Assembly: GCA_034370585.1 (NCBI GenBank)
Contig: CP139758.1
Location: 23,880,001-23,944,000 of the forward strand
DNA from: Fragaria x ananassa
Taxonomy: Eukaryota; Streptophyta; Magnoliopsida; Rosales; Rosaceae
Direction of reading: 5' to 3'
DNA length: 64,000 bases
Of the stretch, positions 37,439 to 51,003 are shown in pieces. Under the pieces are notes generated by a model. That model worked only from the letters and a program-made list of their open reading frames with translations. It was not told the DNA's origin and made no database searches. The first letter of the stretch is position 1, and the number at the start of each line of letters is the position of its first letter. The position numbers and the translations under genes were made by a program.

Positions 37439-39484
37439 ATGAGCGGCTTTTTTCGATCGAAGAAGAGTTCGAAGGGCCAAAGGTCCGAATCGTCTGAGGG
37501 AACCTCTAGCAACCCTGAAACGACGTTTCAGGGCCAGATGACAGCTAGACGTGCGAGCCTTCTGGAGACGGCGCCGGAGGTGCCCCTTTCATCGAGGCAG
37601 GCGGCCGTCCCTCGTTCCCCGAGGCCCTTGTGGCCTCATACAGAGGTGTCTGCACCTCGTATGCCCGAGATACACCGGGCGCCCACTTCGGGTCCTACTT
37701 CTTCGGATAGTGGGTCATCTGGGGTACAGATGCCGCCGCCGCCTCATCTGTTCCTTCCGCGGATGATACCGGCGTTACCTGTAGTCGATGGCTCAGGGAC
37801 GCCGATTTATCCACTGCTCCCGCCAGTGGCTCCATCAGCGGCGTACCGGTTCATGCCTTTTGATACGCCTCTTATTTCTGCGAGGGTATCATCATCGGCG
37901 ACAGAGCCGGAATCCGTCGCGAGCTCCTCAGGTAATCAGTGATGCATGATTACTTTTAAAGGGTCATATATATTTTAATAATCAATTTGGCCGAATCATG
38001 TCATAGGCACAACGAAGAAGAGAGGCCCCGTCACAGGGAACACTCTCGAGAAGATGGTGAGTACCGTGGGGAGGATCCCCATCGATACTGACGGGGATGG
38101 CCACGTAGTATCGGGCGGGAAGTCGAGGACGTACTCCGGCCGCGTGGGTGCTCTCATTAGGGATAGAGTCCCTATGTTGTGGTCCGACTGGGGCGAGGTC
38201 CCGCAGGAGGTTAAGGACATGGTCCACAACGCGATGTCGGTGAGTTTACAAAATAATATTATGTATTAAATTGTTGATTTCTCGAAAAGCTAAACTAATA
38301 ATAAACGGTTAAATGCAGGTGTGGTTTGAGGTTCCCAAGCACCTGAGGGACAGCTGGGCCGACGTTGTGCATGGGGGAAGGTACGTTGGGAAGTTAATGA
38401 AAAACAAAATTGTATGTGATATTAATAATATTTCTAATATTTTTGTTGTATCTGTAGGTACAAGGAGTGGAAGAACGAGCTGCGGACCCATTGGACTACG
38501 CACGGGAAGGCACATTCTGGTACCCCTGCTGAGTTCCAGTACAGGGAGTACGAGTGGCGTTGGCTTCTGACATCAGAATTCAACAACCCTCGTAAACAGG
38601 TATTTAAATAAATTAGTTAGTTAATTTAAAAATAAGTACGTGCGTTTTAAAATATTCTACTAATAGTTTACTTTTTTCTTTGAAGGCGGTTTCCCGGGTG
38701 AACGCTCAGAACCGACAACGCAACACAAGGAACCATCATGCCGGTTCTAGACCGTTCGGTGTCTTCATGGACGAGGCGGCCAAGGAACATCCAGAAGTCA
38801 ACCCGTACGTCTATATGTACGAGAAGGCATATCCTGACTCCCAGGAGGATATTGTAAGTCACCTTACGTTTTTAAATTTTTAAATTTATGTAAAAATTTT
38901 AATTAATAATTTTTTTCCTATCCATATAGGCGAGGGTGAGGGAGGCTACTGACGAGGTCATGAGTACCGTAGTGAGGGAGACATGGCCGGACACGCAGGA
39001 GGAAGAGATGTCCGAAGCCATGTCCCGGATCGACACTTCGGATCCGACGATTGGGGCGAGGATCATGGGCACAGCCTTCCCACCGAGAGGAAACAACTTC
39101 TACTGCCGAGGTCTAGGAAAGAGAGGCGAGGGGGTCCTGAAGACCACTCCAGGATTTCAACGAAAGGCAGCCTCGACCAGCAGCAGGACCACGTCCACGA
39201 TGAACAGGACGACTCAGTTAGAGTCGGAAGTTCAGAGACTACGAGATTTCCGTGATGCTCAGGCTGCCTATAATGCTTCGCAGGCAGCCTTTAATGCCGC
39301 GCAGACAGCCTATGCTGCCGAGTTACAAGCCCAGCTGTTCCAGTACATGCAGGACTTTACAGCTGCCCAGATTCAGGGACTTCCGCCTCCGCCCATGCCT
39401 TCGCCCATGTCGTTACCTCAGCCGCCGCAACCTCCGCAGCAGCCCCTAGAGGACTTTAATTTAGACGATATAGATTTTACGTAG
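37439..39484 (+). CDS. TNPA-type protein of the CACTA element (plant transposase Ptta/En/Spm family)
   Basis: Six exons join in frame: 37439-37931, 38007-38239, 38319-38380, 38458-38599, 38686-38853 and 38930-39484, giving 550 residues. The start MSGFFRSKKSSKG directly follows an AG, so an untranslated leader exon is likely. The first 165 residues are Ser/Pro-rich and low complexity. The middle (GRVGALIRDRVPMLW to NNPRKQAVSRVNAQNR) contains the tryptophan-rich core with WKNELRTHW and EYEWRWLL typical of Ptta/En/Spm proteins. A coiled-coil-like Ala/Gln segment (LESEVQRLRDFRDAQAAYN) follows, then a proline run and an acidic tail ending DDIDFT. The family binds subterminal motifs and assists excision; here the targets would be the GCCGACGAA arrays. 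No stop or frameshift is seen, unlike its partner gene. Function is inferred from position and family. Confidence 0.84.
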
Positions 39485-39639
39485 TTGATATATACTTTTA
39501 TGTAATTGATACTTTTATGTAATTGATATATTCTTTTATGTGTTTGTTGTTGGTTATATAAAATTGTTAAATATGTTTTTTGCAGCTTGCTTGGAATGGT
39601 AATTCAAAAATTTCGGTGTTTTTTTTTACTGGAATGCAC

Positions 39640-40200
39640 TTATAGCCGACGAAAAAAGCCTTAATTCGTCGGCTAAAGTTTTTTTTTTTTTTTTTTTAAA
39701 AAGGTTTAGCCGACGAAATATGCTTTAATTCGTCGGCTAAATGCCTATAAAGCCGACGAAAAATACTATATTTCGTCGGCCATAGATGTTTTATATTTTT
39801 TTTATTACAAACTTTAGCCGACGAATATTTTAAATCATTCGTCGGCTAAAGTTTGGAAGATAACCGACGACACAAAATGTCGTCGGCTAAGGTATGGACT
39901 ATAGCCGACAACAAATTCGTCGGCTAAAGTATGACTATAGCAAACGAAATAATGTCGTCGGCTATAGTATGACTATAGCCGACGAAATAATGTCGTCGGC
40001 TAAAGGTTGGACTATAGCAGACGATATTATTTCATTGGCTATAGTCATACTATAGCCGATGCAATTTTTTGTCTCGTCGGCTAAAGTCATCACAGACGAC
40101 CCTTTTCCGACGACACTATAGCCGACGAAGGTTCGTCGGCTAAGATTTTAGCCGACGAATTTTTTTTAACAGGCCGACGAAAATTTTTCGTCGGCTAAAG
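39640..40200. repeat. Right subterminal motif array of the CACTA element
   Basis: More than fifteen copies of GCCGACGAA or TTCGTCGGC, often in facing pairs separated by a few to 20 bases, ending at the terminal repeat. Confidence 0.9.
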
Positions 40201-40220
40201 TACTTGTCCTGGTAGTGTTA

Positions 40221-43200
40221 GAAGGATTTCCTTGAGAACTATGCATTATTTGAAAGGGCCAATCATGAGATTTCATATACTTGATGTGGAAATTAACGAG
40301 ACTTTACTAATTTGCTTGATTTGGAAAATAATGTGTTTTCAATCTTTCATCATGCTAATTAATAAGCAGGTCAGATAGACCTCGGCTATGACATATACAC
40401 TATTAAATCAGAAACCAATAAACAGAAGTCTAAGAAAACAAGATTGTAATCAGATTTAGTTAATGAATAGAAATCCATTCACAGTGTCAATATCATTGTA
40501 CGAAGCTGTAAACTTGGCAAAAATAAAGAACCCGAGTACAAGCCTTCATTTTCAAACCAAGAAATTTAGTTTGGATTTAGTTAATTAGCACACCTTTTTT
40601 GTGTGTGATAGACCTATATGTATAAAATCTCTTTTCTCTACAGGCATATATATAATAGTAGACACGATAAAATTCTCCAAGTATATGCACGTAAAATAGA
40701 CATACCCATAGTTCTTTTTGTGGATCAAGGACTCAAGGTACACGATTCCTTAAAAAGGTTTTATATAGGTGCAAAGACTAATATGTGTCAGAGATCATGT
40801 CAGAACGTTTCACCTCCCTCGTCACCAAAGGTAGATATCTAACTTTAATTAGTGTCGGTATTGTTCAAACATGGGTATATGGGTTACACCTAGGATTTTA
40901 GCAAATCGACCAAAACCACTTAGCTAAAAGAACTATAATTCACGACGTCAACTACATTTTCAATAAGGTTTTAAATGCACGATCGAGTGTAAAAGTGAGA
41001 GTTGATTAGTTATTGGTTCAATAAATAATCGAAGCAAACTAGCAGTGTATATTTTTGTTAACAATATTACATAGTATTTATGACTTATCACTAGTTCAAT
41101 AAAATTGACTACTAGTTTCTATTGAAAAAAATCGATTATATATTAGTTGTTGCGTAATTAATATATTTGACCGAATTTCTGTTTACGGTCCTTATACTAA
41201 CCTTTCAATAACTTTTTAAAAGGACATTCATGCTCGACAATACTCGACATGAAGCAATGGGTAAGACTTGAGAATTGTAGTGCATTTGTTTGTTTCCTTC
41301 TTCTTTTTTCTTTCTCCTGCTTTTTTTTTCTTGTGCATATACCGGTGGTGCTCGTATGCTAAACCAAAAGCGATGATGGGTTAGCTGGTTTAGGGTTTAG
41401 CTCTCGTTTACTGAGCTTTTGTGGCCAATAAATTATATTGGACAGGACCAATACGATTCCACTGTACCAGGGAAGCGACCAATAAGATTCGACTTGTTGT
41501 GTATGTCCCCAAATCAAGGGAATCCTTTCAAATATGTTGCAGATATTTAAGGAAAAAGACAATCATCAGTTTATCTGTCCAATCGTAACTCGAACAAATA
41601 TCCTTAAAAGCATTCCTTTTCATTTATAATTTCTGGCTTATTGATTTAATTTAATTTAATTTAATGGACAGGATAATGGGTAATTGGCTTAAGTTGGTCC
41701 TTCTAAACCTTAAACTATCCAAAGTAGTAGTGGAAGTGCCACTAAAACTCGCAATTCCTTTTTGAATTATGAGTTATGATGTCTGAAGCCAGACTTTATC
41801 TTCTAAATTTGGAAAGAATATATCTGCTAATTAAAGTTGATCACATCACTGTGATCTGCAAACTACTTATGTGCTACACTGTCCAAACACTAATTGAGCA
41901 TCATTTGGAGTTTTAACCCATGTTTGCAGTAACGTTCACTTTAACTTTAGTAAGAAGAAATGATTTTTTTTATCAGGTAAATAATTTAAATATTATAATT
42001 TCATGAGTCGAACTCACAACCTTCTACTTATTAAGAGGAGACTATATCGTTAGATCAAATAGTACTGGACAAAAATGAATGGTTTTGAGAAATTTGTATT
42101 CAAACTTTAAACTTGTGGTGGGGGGTTGAAATGATTCTTGTTTCCCAAATGATCGACTAGCTATCCCCATCAATTCCGTTTTGCACTAGTGTCATTCCAA
42201 TGAGAAAATGCACAATAAAAGAAAAAGAGTGGGGCCGCGTGCATGTTCTTAAGAAAAGGGGTGTTGGTTTCATGACTTTCATCCTCAGTTTTTCTTGATC
42301 AAATTGTATTGTCAGAGGATTCCATTGTAGAAAGTTTTGAACACATTAATTAGCTATTTTTCAAGATTTTTTTGAAGGAATAATGTCAGGGGTGAACCAT
42401 TTAATGACATCATTTGGTAGCTAGGTTAAGATTTGTACTTTGTTTTTAATACACACAATCAAGCAATAGCGGACCTAAGATTTTTTTTTTTCCGAATAGA
42501 CCTAGGATTTTATAATAGGGTGGGCTAGAATTTTTTTTATTTTTTATTAATATGCATGGACTAAGTTTAATTACATATGGGTTAAATTTTAAAATTTGAG
42601 GTTGAGCTAGTTTTTAATTAATTTTTAGCCTTTTCAATTATACTTTAGCTAGAAATGTAGTTTTTGAACTAGCGTATATTAATTTATGTCAAAAATGGAC
42701 TAATTTTAATAACATGTGGGCTAAAATCAGAAATTTTAGCTAGAAATCTATGCTTTTTCAAAATTTGGGGTGAGCTATACCCATGTGTAGGTACGTCTTT
42801 GCACACAATTGCTACCCTTGGACATTAGTTTAATAACTAGTCTTGTTGGACCGTCTCTTATCAACTGTGATAAATAAACGGCAACCGGTTCGTATTGCTT
42901 TACAGCTGTAGATCTCATAAACTTAAACTTTTTAAGTGACGGGATAGCCATGTTGAATGAATGATTACTCTTGTTAGTATAATAAATTAATGGTCGAGAC
43001 AGATGTATCTTTTTCACTCGATACATTTTCTCTTTCTTTTTTAATCGATTCAAAATTTCAAATGAGACACTTTATCAATCACAGTGCACATTAAACAAAG
43101 GTTGGCTGATAATACCTACGCACTGGATGCAAAACTCTCAATACTGCAACATATATAGTTACTTCTTTTTCTTCATTAATTTCGTCTGTTCATCATCTCA

Positions 43201-43250
43201 TGCACACTGGTGCTAATATAAACATATAGTAAGATCGATCTGTACTATAT
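40221..43250. other. Intergenic, no gene recognised
   Basis: AT-rich. 42470-42790 contains GGTGGGCTAGAATTTTT and GGGGTGAGCTATACCC, a style seen in decayed plant transposons, but no clear ends or duplication were found. Short open frames show no domains. Confidence 0.5.
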
Positions 43251-46246
43251 TTTAGGTTTTCTGCTGCTCGTTTCTTGAGCCTTTGTCATCTGAAATTACC
43301 GACTCACGTGGACGTCGTACGGGACGGGATAAAACGTAGAGATTTATATATTAAGGTTTAGGAAATCGACCAATAGAAAAGCTTGTTTGTATATCCCCGT
43401 TCCCCAGAACCATTAGACTAGCTATTAAGAGTTTCCTCATTAATATTCCCCGTAACTAAGAGTAGGATCGGACAAGTGTCAATCATCAGCCAGATGATGA
43501 TTATACAAGCACATAGACCAATCAATAATTGATATCCCGTTGTAACTTCCATGTATATCAACCTTGATTACAGGAAATTATGGCTCTCATTAGGTTATAT
43601 GTATTCTGTTGTAATAGAATACTCTAAGTGAGATTGAACACTTTACAACTTATAACCCTTTTGAAGTGTCTATATGTTTAAAAAGAAAGGGAAAAAAAAA
43701 AAACCTTTTGAAGTTTCTTCTTTTGAACATATATATGGTTGATGGTAGGTTAAGCAGATGAACTTGTTCGTTTTACAATTTGGCTAGATTTGTTTAGAAG
43801 GAACCGAAGAAAAGCATCCGTGAGTTACACCCATCATGTAGTTTTGTCTCTATATAGGTTTTCGATCCCTTTATGCTATTAATTTAACCTTATTCGGTGT
43901 TAAATTAGTTCCCATGCTACTAAACATCTTGTTGAATTACCTACAAAATAAATAACTAAAGAAAGATACATACTATCATCCTTGATAATTGCTCATGGAA
44001 GTGGACTAAATTTTCTTCAGCAAGATGACATCAACGAACCAAAAACTTAAATCATTTCTAGTTACTTTACTGTATCTTATAAGAAAACCACCCAGAAGGA
44101 AACTTCGTTATGAAATTAAAATGTGAAGTTCTTTATTTGACACACTTTTCATATTTCAATATCTTCACTGTTCAGTTTATTGATATTAATGTATTGATCA
44201 TTCATTCAAATTGATGATCGTTTATGTACCGAATTAGGTTAAATTAACGAGCGGACCATAAATATGTCTAACCAGAATTATTTGTGTAAATCACGATTAT
44301 GAACACCCAAACGATCATTAAATTCAATCAAACTTTACAGAAGTGATCTATGCATTTGTTAGATAGGAAATGTATAGGGAGAGACTGGAATATTTATCTT
44401 TTGGCATTCTCAGAATTGGAATTTTCCATTAATAGCTTGGACATATAAACAGGGTACGTTTTGGACATGTATGACAATGATTGGTACTAGATTCAATTTC
44501 TAATTAGCTTCCAAAGAGAGAAAGTTGCACATGAAGTAGTTGAGCAATTGTGGCCATGGTTCTTTATCATCACCAGCAGATGCATATATATAGAAGGTTA
44601 TATCATCACAATGAAAACGAAACATACTATAAAGAATGGATGGACAAGCCACCAATAATGGAATTAGCATTTTGTTAGGTAACGATGTCACTTTCCTCAA
44701 TAGACAAAGAACAAGATCGTACCTAGCTAGCTGCTAGCTTGTATATATAAGTTGCTAATCAAACAAGTAAAGATCCACCGAAATAGAAACTTCCAAAAGA
44801 CACAGCTGCCTAATATAGACTCGATTACCAAATTAGATACGTACGATCCATAACTTTTGTCTTTGCAAGTTTTTTTAATTAATGATATTAGTATCTTCTG
44901 TAAAGCATAGCTTGTCATATATAGCTGAAGAAGAAGATAATCGGTTTATGTTTTAAATGTAGAACTGTAGAAGTACTAGGCTCAGAATGAGGCCCATATA
45001 TATGCCATTCATGAGGCAATACTTAACAGAATACCAGTTAACCTCTTCAAGTGTTTGCAGCTGAATACTATAGTTCAGGCTGTTCATATTGGATGGAAAA
45101 TTTACTATACCAATGGCTCAAGATGAAAAGCTAGCTAGCTCTCCAGTACAGCAGAGCTATTGATCGACTAGCTCCAAGGGGGTTTATCAACGATATAAAT
45201 CATTCAATCTTTGTGTGTGAGTATGGACTCGAACTCTCTAATATTAGCAAAGAGGGGAAAGAGAGGAATGTTATGTCCAGTTCTTAGAAGGGGGAAGCGA
45301 AAGAAGCTCGAACATACCAGACCTTTTCCCTAATTATGCACTAGACCTTGTCTGCAGAGTTGGATAGAGTGAGCTAGATCGACTTTATAGCTATGTACCA
45401 CGACATGAACATACCACACAAAATAGACAATAGTGTAACTGAGAATGCAGTAGTTAAGTAGAGCGGGTTAAGGAAATAGGCGTGCATGCCAGTATGCCAC
45501 TGACTCAAGATAATATATATTTGTTGTCACAGCACCTGATCGATCACGATCGACTGCCCCGAATGTTGTTGGAGATCTACTGCCAATTGCAAACTTTGTC
45601 CCTTCACCTGAAGTTTCAAGTTCCAAAGTCTGTTTTCGATACGATTCAATTTCCAAAGTTGGCACTATCAACCTATCATATTAATATTGGCCAATTCAAG
45701 TTGCATTCCATGTCAGAAGAAACCATATATATATATATGCTGCCTATGTTCTTAATCATATATAGGCTCTGGCTCATACCTCTTTGCGTTTTCCCTCCAT
45801 ACTTCCGATCCAGTATCTTTACTCTCGCTAAAATCTCATGCATCTTCGTCAATTTCTTATATTTTTACTTATTTGAATTCTATTATTCGGTGCAGCTACA
45901 ATAGTATAAAAACATTCAATCATATTTAACCTTGTTATAACAGCTTGTTATATAACGTACTCTTGAATCCGAGCTAAGCACTTTCTTGTTCTTAAAAAAA
46001 AAAAGAAGTGTGGTGTTTTTAACCGAATTAAGTGTGTTACTATTAGTATTATTTAAAAGAAAATAAATATATATTATAAGTGATAATGTCTCACACAATG
46101 ATAAATAGATAGACTAGCTATCACGATCTCTTACCTATTGAACAAAAGAAAAGTCGAGATAGATATGAAATAATATAAAAACTTATTTATTAACGTATCG
46201 AGCACATGATGACTTTTACCGGCCGAGATATGCGTAGTTGCGCACA

Positions 46247-46250
46247 ATAA

Positions 46251-46283
<33 letters not shown>

Positions 46284-46325
46284 CTATTTATCTCTATCCC
46301 CCTCTCTCCCTCCCTCCCTCCCTCT
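46247..46325. repeat. CT, TA and CCCT simple repeats
   Basis: (CT)n passes into (TA)n and then CTCCC repeats. An (ATGT)n run follows at 46375-46394, and a comparable (CT)n tract sits at 48322-48354 in the next array unit. Confidence 0.9.
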
Positions 46326-48686
46326 ACGTGAAAGACATACCTAGGCTTAGACCAAATTGAAGCCGTACAAAACATGTATGTATGTATGTATGTATTAACC
46401 ATACTTAATGTACAACTAGTCCTTAACACATTTTAATAACAAGAAATGTAATCAGACACTCATCAGCATGTAATTAAAAATACCAGTTAATTCATATCAG
46501 TTTACAGCTCTAGATCTAATCAATTTTAAATATTTATTTGTAAAGCCAAATGATATTGATGATTAGTCGTCAGTTCAATAAATTAGTGGTGAAGCCGGCA
46601 AGATATATTATTCCAATGATAATGTCTCATCTAAACATTTGCTTTTACCGTTTGGATGGATTCATATCTTGAAAGGAGACATGTCATGATCCATATAAAT
46701 AATTGATTATTTATTTTATTCTCTTCTTTATTTCTCTCCTGCAAGCTGGTGCTGCACATTATGTACTTATGTACAGTTTAGGGTTTTGGTGCTCGTTTCT
46801 TGAGCTTTAGTTTTGGATTGGCCGACTCGTGTGAAGTGGGATTTACATAGTGATTAGGTCTAGGGAATCGACCAATAGATTCGTTTTGTAACACTGAAGT
46901 GATCAATAGGCAAACCTTCAAGATTTGTATATCCCAAAATCATTAAAGATTAGAGATTTCTCACAATGAATATATATTCCAGTACTTGAGAGTTGGCCAA
47001 GTGTTGATACAAGCCATACAACTATAAAGTTTATCCTTGAGTAAGGGAGATGTCAAGGGAGACTAATATCAAATTTGGAGTTTCTAAATTGGGTATGTCT
47101 AAATTGCAGGACGATGATTGGTACGAGAGTCATGAATTTCTAATCAGTTTCCAAATGGAGAAAGTTGCGTACGATGTTGAGCTTGTTTGTGAATCTTTAT
47201 CATCAGCATTGGACATGTATAGAAGGTTATATCTCAAGCAAAGAAACCTATGTATGTACAAAAAGAATCTATACTAGCCAAACAATAACTCAATTAGCAT
47301 GTGTTGGTCATACACAGACGTTAGTTTCCTGGATTCCACAATGGACAAAAGAATGAGATGCGACCTAGCTGGTAGAAAATGCCCTATATGATTAAAGATG
47401 TATTTCATTGGTTTGTTGCATCTACATATCGATCTTTGTATATATGAACTCGATCTCAGTGGGTAATACTCAACATCCTAATAGAGCTAATGTATGTACC
47501 ACGACGTGTACACATAGCCCATTTCCACACGAAGGAGAGAGAGATGTAAACAGGGAATGGCGATTAAAGTAATTAGACAGTAAGTAGTGTAACTGAGAAT
47601 GCAGTAGTATATATAATTAACTAGGTTACCAAATGAGGAAAGTGTCGTGCATGCCACTGACTCCAGATATATTTGTTGTCACAGCACCTGATCGAGTGCC
47701 CCGAAGTTGAAGATCTACTGCTAAACTTTGTCCCTTCACCTGAAGTTTCAAGTTCCAAAGTCTGTTTTTGATACGAATTCAAGTTCCAAAGTTGGCACTA
47801 TCAACCTATTCGTATTATTAGCCAAGTTGCATTCCATGTCAGAAGAAACCATACCATGCTGCATATATATGTTCTGAATCATATATAGGTTCATACCTCT
47901 TTTCGCGTTTCCCTCCATCCTTCCAGATATGCAGTATCTTAATTTACTCTCGCTAACATCTCATCTTCATCAATTTCTTTTGTTTTTACTTATTCAATTC
48001 TATTATCCGGTGTAGCTATAATAATAGTGTAAAAACATTCGATCATATTTAACCTTGTTATAACAGCTTGCTATATATAATGTATTCTTGAATCTGAGTT
48101 AAGCTTTTTTAAAGAAAAGTTAAGTGCATGTGTTCTCTTAACTGAATTCAGTGTGTTGTTACTAGTATCGTGTAAAGAAAATAAATTTATATTATAAGTG
48201 ATAATGTTTCACAAAACGATAAAATAGACAGACTAGCTGTCACGATCTTTTACCTACTGAACAAAAAAAAAAGCTGACATGAAATAATATGAAAACTTAT
48301 CTATTAACGTATTGAGCGCATTCTCTCTCTCTCTCTCTCTCGCTCTCTCTCTCCCCGGCATACACCAGACTAAGAGTGAACAAAACATATATATACTCAA
48401 TGTGTGTGTGTGTATCAACAAGTATCTAACACAATAAAACCGTCACTTATCAACTGTAATAAAAAATATCAGTTAATTCATACCACCGTACAACTGTAGA
48501 TCTAATCAATTTTAAAACTTTGGGTAAAGTTATATGATATTAGTGGTTAGTCGTCCGTTTAATAAATTAGTAGTGAAGCCAGATGCATTATTCCGATGAT
48601 AATGTCTCATCTAAGCAACAGTTGCTTTTACTGTTTAGATGGATTCAGATCTTGAAAAGAGACATGGCATGATCCATAAACCACAT

Positions 48687-48688
<2 letters not shown>

Positions 48689-48719
<31 letters not shown>
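48689..48719. repeat. (AT)n microsatellite
   Basis: About 15 AT dinucleotides at the apparent deletion joint between array units. Confidence 0.9.
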
Positions 48720-48722
<3 letters not shown>

Positions 48723-49547
48723 TCTAAACATACTCATGTGCCACCATATATATGTACATAGCCCATTTCCACACGAAGGAGAGATGTACAATCTAATGAA
48801 GTGTAAATGTTGACAGAACTCATAGAAGCTCGTTATACATACAAGGAAATCTTAATCAAAGGCTTGTAGAAATTAGACAATTGCTGAGAATGCAGTAGTC
48901 AAGAAGAGCGGGCTAACTGCCATAAGTGTATTATACATATATATAGCTTAGGTTACCGAATGAGGAAATTAATAAGCGTGCATGTCACTGACTTCATATG
49001 ATATTTGTTGTCACAGCACCTGATCGAGTGCCCCGAAGTTGGAGATCTACTGCCAATTGCATACTTTGTCCCTTCACCTGAAGTTTCAAGTTCCAAAGTC
49101 TTTTTCGATACGATTCAAGTTCCAAAGTTGGCACTATCCACCTATTAGTATTGGCCAAGTTGTTCCATAAATCATATATGCCATATATATATTACCAAAT
49201 GCAGAAAAGAATAATTTATTCTGCATAATCATATATGATCATGATAGGCTCATCTATACATCATTGCTTTTTCCCTCCATCCTTCCCATCGGGCCAGTAT
49301 CGATCTTTACTCTCTCGCTGAAGTCGATCTTCGTCAGATTTCTTATGCTTTTACTTGGTCAATTTCTATTATTGGTTGCAACTACACTATATAGCATCAA
49401 AACATTCGATCATAAGTAACCTTCTTGTTATGACAGCTTGTGACCAGTGTATTCTTAAACCAGAGTTAGCTCTGAAAAAGATTAAGCATGTTATTGTTGG
49501 TCAGTGTAAAACAAAAATACATTTAGATATATATATATATATATATA

Positions 49548-49796
49548 TAGAATTTTTCTTAGGTGCGGATAACGGTGCGGATTTTCGTCCGTTCGCCACC
49601 GTACGGCGCCGGCGAGGGCGCGCCTCCACCCCAGCCGACTCCAGCAGCTTCCCCGACCACTTTCCATCCCCGGTGAGTCCGCCGAATTCCAGTTTTCCGG
49701 CCATATCACCCAAGTTCCCTCGCCGGCGCCGTACGGTGGCGGTGAACTGACGAAAATCCGCACCGTAAAACTGTGCGGACATCCGTAGCAGAGATG

Positions 49797-49800
<4 letters not shown>
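49548..49800. mobile_element. GC-rich inverted-repeat (foldback) element
   Basis: Arms at 49572-49618 and 49717-49766 are near-perfect complements over about 47 bases, running GGTGCGGATTTTCGT, then CACCGTACGGCGCCGGCGAG. The GC-rich block lies abruptly between AT repeats. Outer ends read GAATTTTTCTTAGGTGCGG on the left and, on the opposite strand, GTCCATCTCTGCTACGG on the right. Target duplications cannot be read because TATATA flanks both sides. A MITE is likely. Confidence 0.6.

Positions 49801-49848
<48 letters not shown>
49799..49848. repeat. (AT)n microsatellite
   Basis: About 24 AT dinucleotides between two inverted-repeat structures. Confidence 0.95.
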
Positions 49849-49850
<2 letters not shown>

Positions 49851-49905
49851 CCCTTCTAATGAGGGATCCATTTTTTTGTTTATTTCTAGAGAAGGGCCCT
49901 ATATA
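49842..49905. repeat. Perfect 16-bp inverted repeat, miniature element-like
   Basis: TATATAGGGCCCTTCT and its exact complement AGAAGGGCCCTATATA enclose 32 bases. GGGCCCTTCT termini are seen on some plant MITEs, so this may be an internally deleted copy; that is inference. Confidence 0.7.
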
Positions 49906-51003
49906 TAAGTCATAATGTATATAAATGATAATATTTTACATAACGATAAAATGAACAGACGGGTTGTCATGATCTCTTACCTTCTAAAAATAATAAAAGT
50001 TGAGATTGATGAAATCTTGTTTATTAACGTGTCGAGCGCGGAATATTTATGACTTTTACCAGCCGGTAGACGCGCACAATCTCTATCCCACTCTCTCCAC
50101 AAAAGTATTACCCGGTGATCTTAGACCGACACTTATAAGTTATAATTAAAAAATTTAATTTATACCGTTTGACAGTTATCAATTTAATAAATTTTAAATA
50201 TCTAAATACAACATTAGATAATGTTGATGTTTAGTCGCCGGTTCAATAACTTAACGGTGAAGCCAGGCATATGTATTATTCCGAGATGATAATGCTCCAT
50301 CTAATTATTTGCTTTTCCCGTTTGGATGGGATAAGGTTCCTCAAAGTAGGCATCTCATCAAGTCGATCACCCATACATTACATTAAACAATTGAGTGGTT
50401 CCTTTCATCATTTCTCTTCTTTTTTCTTTTGCTGTTTGCTGGTGCTGAACATTATGCACAGACTAGGGTTCGGCGCTCGTTTCTTGAGCTTTTGTTTTGG
50501 ATTGGCAGACTCGCGTGAAGTGGGATATATTTAAGGTTTAGGGAATCGACCAATAGATTCGTTTTGTAATACTGATCGATGAAGCGAGCAATAGGGAAAC
50601 TTTCTAGCTAGAAGATATGCATGTATATCCCAAGATCATTAGAGCTAGAGTTCCCACGATGAATAACATTCCAGTACTAAGCATGAGCCGGATGGTGATA
50701 CAAGAGTCAATTAAGTGATACAACTACGTACATAGACCAAGTTTATCCTTGAATTTTATGGCACTCTCAAATTTGGAGTCTCTAATATATGTTTAAACTG
50801 TAGGCCAATGATTGCTACGAGAGTCAATCTCTAATAAATTTCCTAACAGAAAGAATTGATGTTGATGCATGAGCTTGTTTGTGATGTATATAAAAGATTA
50901 TATCTCAAGCAAAAGACACGTGTGTGTGTATATATATATATATAAAGATTAGACAAGCCATAACATGCCAGCATTTGTTGGGTAACACAGATGTTTAATT
51001 ACC

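Larger units (their letters stand above)
30855..40217 (+). mobile_element. Complete CACTA (En/Spm) transposon, 9.36 kb, two genes
   Basis: Begins CACTACCAGAAGAAAGG and ends with the complement of CACTACCAGGACAAG. TTA flanks both ends (30852-30854 and 40218-40220), the 3-base duplication typical of CACTA. Subterminal arrays of TTTAGCCGACGAAA and its complement occupy 30880-31165 and 39640-40200. Similar motifs also occur between the genes (35380-35720, 36530-36770). Gene 1 encodes a TNP2-type transposase and gene 2 a TNPA-type protein, both on the plus strand, as in autonomous En/Spm. Gene 1 is broken, so the element is structurally complete but probably cannot move on its own. Confidence 0.95.

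Noticed and set aside
45482..45904. 140-codon frame in the tandem array
   Set aside because: The frame is not kept in the other array copies and shows no domain; hydrophobic AT-rich composition is expected by chance.
47050..47277. 75-codon frame starting MSRETNIKFG
   Set aside because: The corresponding parts of the other array units are interrupted, so there is no sign of selection on a protein.
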